From: Magnetovibrio sp. | GTDB lineage: Bacteria > Pseudomonadota > Alphaproteobacteria > Rhodospirillales > Magnetovibrionaceae | NCBI GenBank assembly: GCA_016763895.1 | Contig: JAESSV010000104.1 | Location: 1-6,219 of the forward strand | Direction: 5' to 3' | Length of the DNA stretch: 6,219 nucleotides | Shown: one piece after another, positions 5,783 to 6,219 of the stretch | How positions within the stretch are numbered: position 1 is the first letter of the stretch | How the letters are laid out: each line of letters opens with the position of its first letter | The notes under the pieces: generated by a model | Seen by the model: the letters and a program-made list of their open reading frames with translations, nothing else | Databases searched by the model: none | Told to the model about the DNA's origin: nothing | Translations under genes and position numbers: made by a program

Positions 5783-6219
5783 ATGACCATAACTGAAAAC
5801 ACACCTGTCATCGGCATCATTGGCGGCAGCGGGATTTATGAAATTGACGGGCTTGAAAATACCCGTTGGGAAAAGGTCGAAAGTCCCTTTGGCGAAGCCT
5901 CGGATGAATTGTTTTTTGGCGAACTCGACGGCCAAAAAATGGTCTTTTTACCCCGTCATGGGCGGGGCCATCGTATTCCCCCATCTGAATTAAACTACCG
6001 CGCAAATATTGACGTTTTAAAACGCGCCGGAGTCACCGAGATTTTGTCCGTGTCCGCGTGTGGGTCTTTAAAAGAAGAGTTGCCGCCGGGAACGTTTGTC
6101 ATATGTGACCAGTTTATCGACCGCACCTTTGCCCGCACAAAAAGTTTCTTTTCCACCGGACTGGTGGCTCACGTGTCGTTGGGCGACCCCGTGTGCACCC
6201 GTTTGGGGGATGCGTTGGA
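5783..6219 (+). CDS. mtnP: S-methyl-5'-thioadenosine phosphorylase (3' partial)
   Basis: This enzyme splits methylthioadenosine, a by-product of polyamine and homoserine-lactone synthesis, with phosphate. The products are adenine and 5-methylthioribose-1-phosphate, feeding adenine and methionine salvage in the cytoplasm. The frame is open to the window end: 145 complete codons plus two bases, about half of the usual 290 or so residues. Visible motifs are GIIGGSGIY (11-19, phosphate-binding loop); LPRHGRGHRIPPSELNYRANI (56-76), with the Arg-His pair that contacts phosphate in the family; SACGSLKEELPPG (91-103); and DQFIDRTFARTKSFF (109-123). The stretches ACGSL-EE and DQFIDRT are typical of MTAP rather than of general purine nucleoside phosphorylases. 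Whether the purine-specificity residues in the missing half fit MTAP cannot be seen. The gene is transcribed away from the protease operon across a 165-base gap. Confidence 0.93.
   Translation, partial: MTITENTPVIGIIGGSGIYEIDGLENTRWEKVESPFGEASDELFFGELDGQKMVFLPRHGRGHRIPPSELNYRANIDVLKRAGVTEILSVSACGSLKEELPPGTFVICDQFIDRTFARTKSFFSTGLVAHVSLGDPVCTRLGDAL

Overview
The window looks like a piece of alphaproteobacterial chromosome with GC near one half by eye. The lineage call rests on the order rplY (long CTC/TL5-type bL25), pth, ychF, which is common in Alphaproteobacteria, and on the look of the proteins. A Rhodospirillales-like marine bacterium would fit, but that is inference. No rRNA, tRNA, CRISPR array, insertion sequence or phage gene was seen.

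Layout. (1) Positions 1-2293, plus strand: a tight housekeeping run of rplY (5' end cut by the window edge), pth and ychF, with gaps of 17 and 5 bases. It serves translation: a 5S rRNA-binding ribosomal protein, peptidyl-tRNA recycling, and a ribosome-associated ATPase. (2) Positions 2290-5617: an accessory-looking block of four exported proteins. These are a 211-residue lipoprotein of unknown function (minus), a 141-residue lipoprotein of unknown function (plus, divergent from the first), a TraT-like lipoprotein (minus), and a secreted trypsin-like serine protease with a large unrecognised N-terminal region (minus). The protease and TraT-like genes form a two-gene operon with a single base between stop and start. 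(3) Positions 5618-5782: the only sizeable non-coding gap, a divergent promoter region. (4) Positions 5783-6219, plus strand: the first half of mtnP (methylthioadenosine phosphorylase), cut by the window end.

How the genes fit together. The outer genes are cytoplasmic core functions. The middle four all carry export signals: three lipoboxes and one cleavable signal peptide. The simplest reading is an envelope module in which a periplasmic or secreted DegP-fold protease without PDZ domains is co-expressed with a probable outer-membrane lipoprotein, next to two more lipoproteins. Whether the two outer lipoproteins belong to the same system cannot be told from this sequence.

The convergent gene ends are very compact. 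ychF and the first lipoprotein gene share a CTAG palindrome that supplies both TAG stops. The 141-residue lipoprotein and TraT-like genes end at the two edges of a TAGGGC/GCCCTA inverted repeat. No classical hairpin-plus-T-run terminator was found anywhere.
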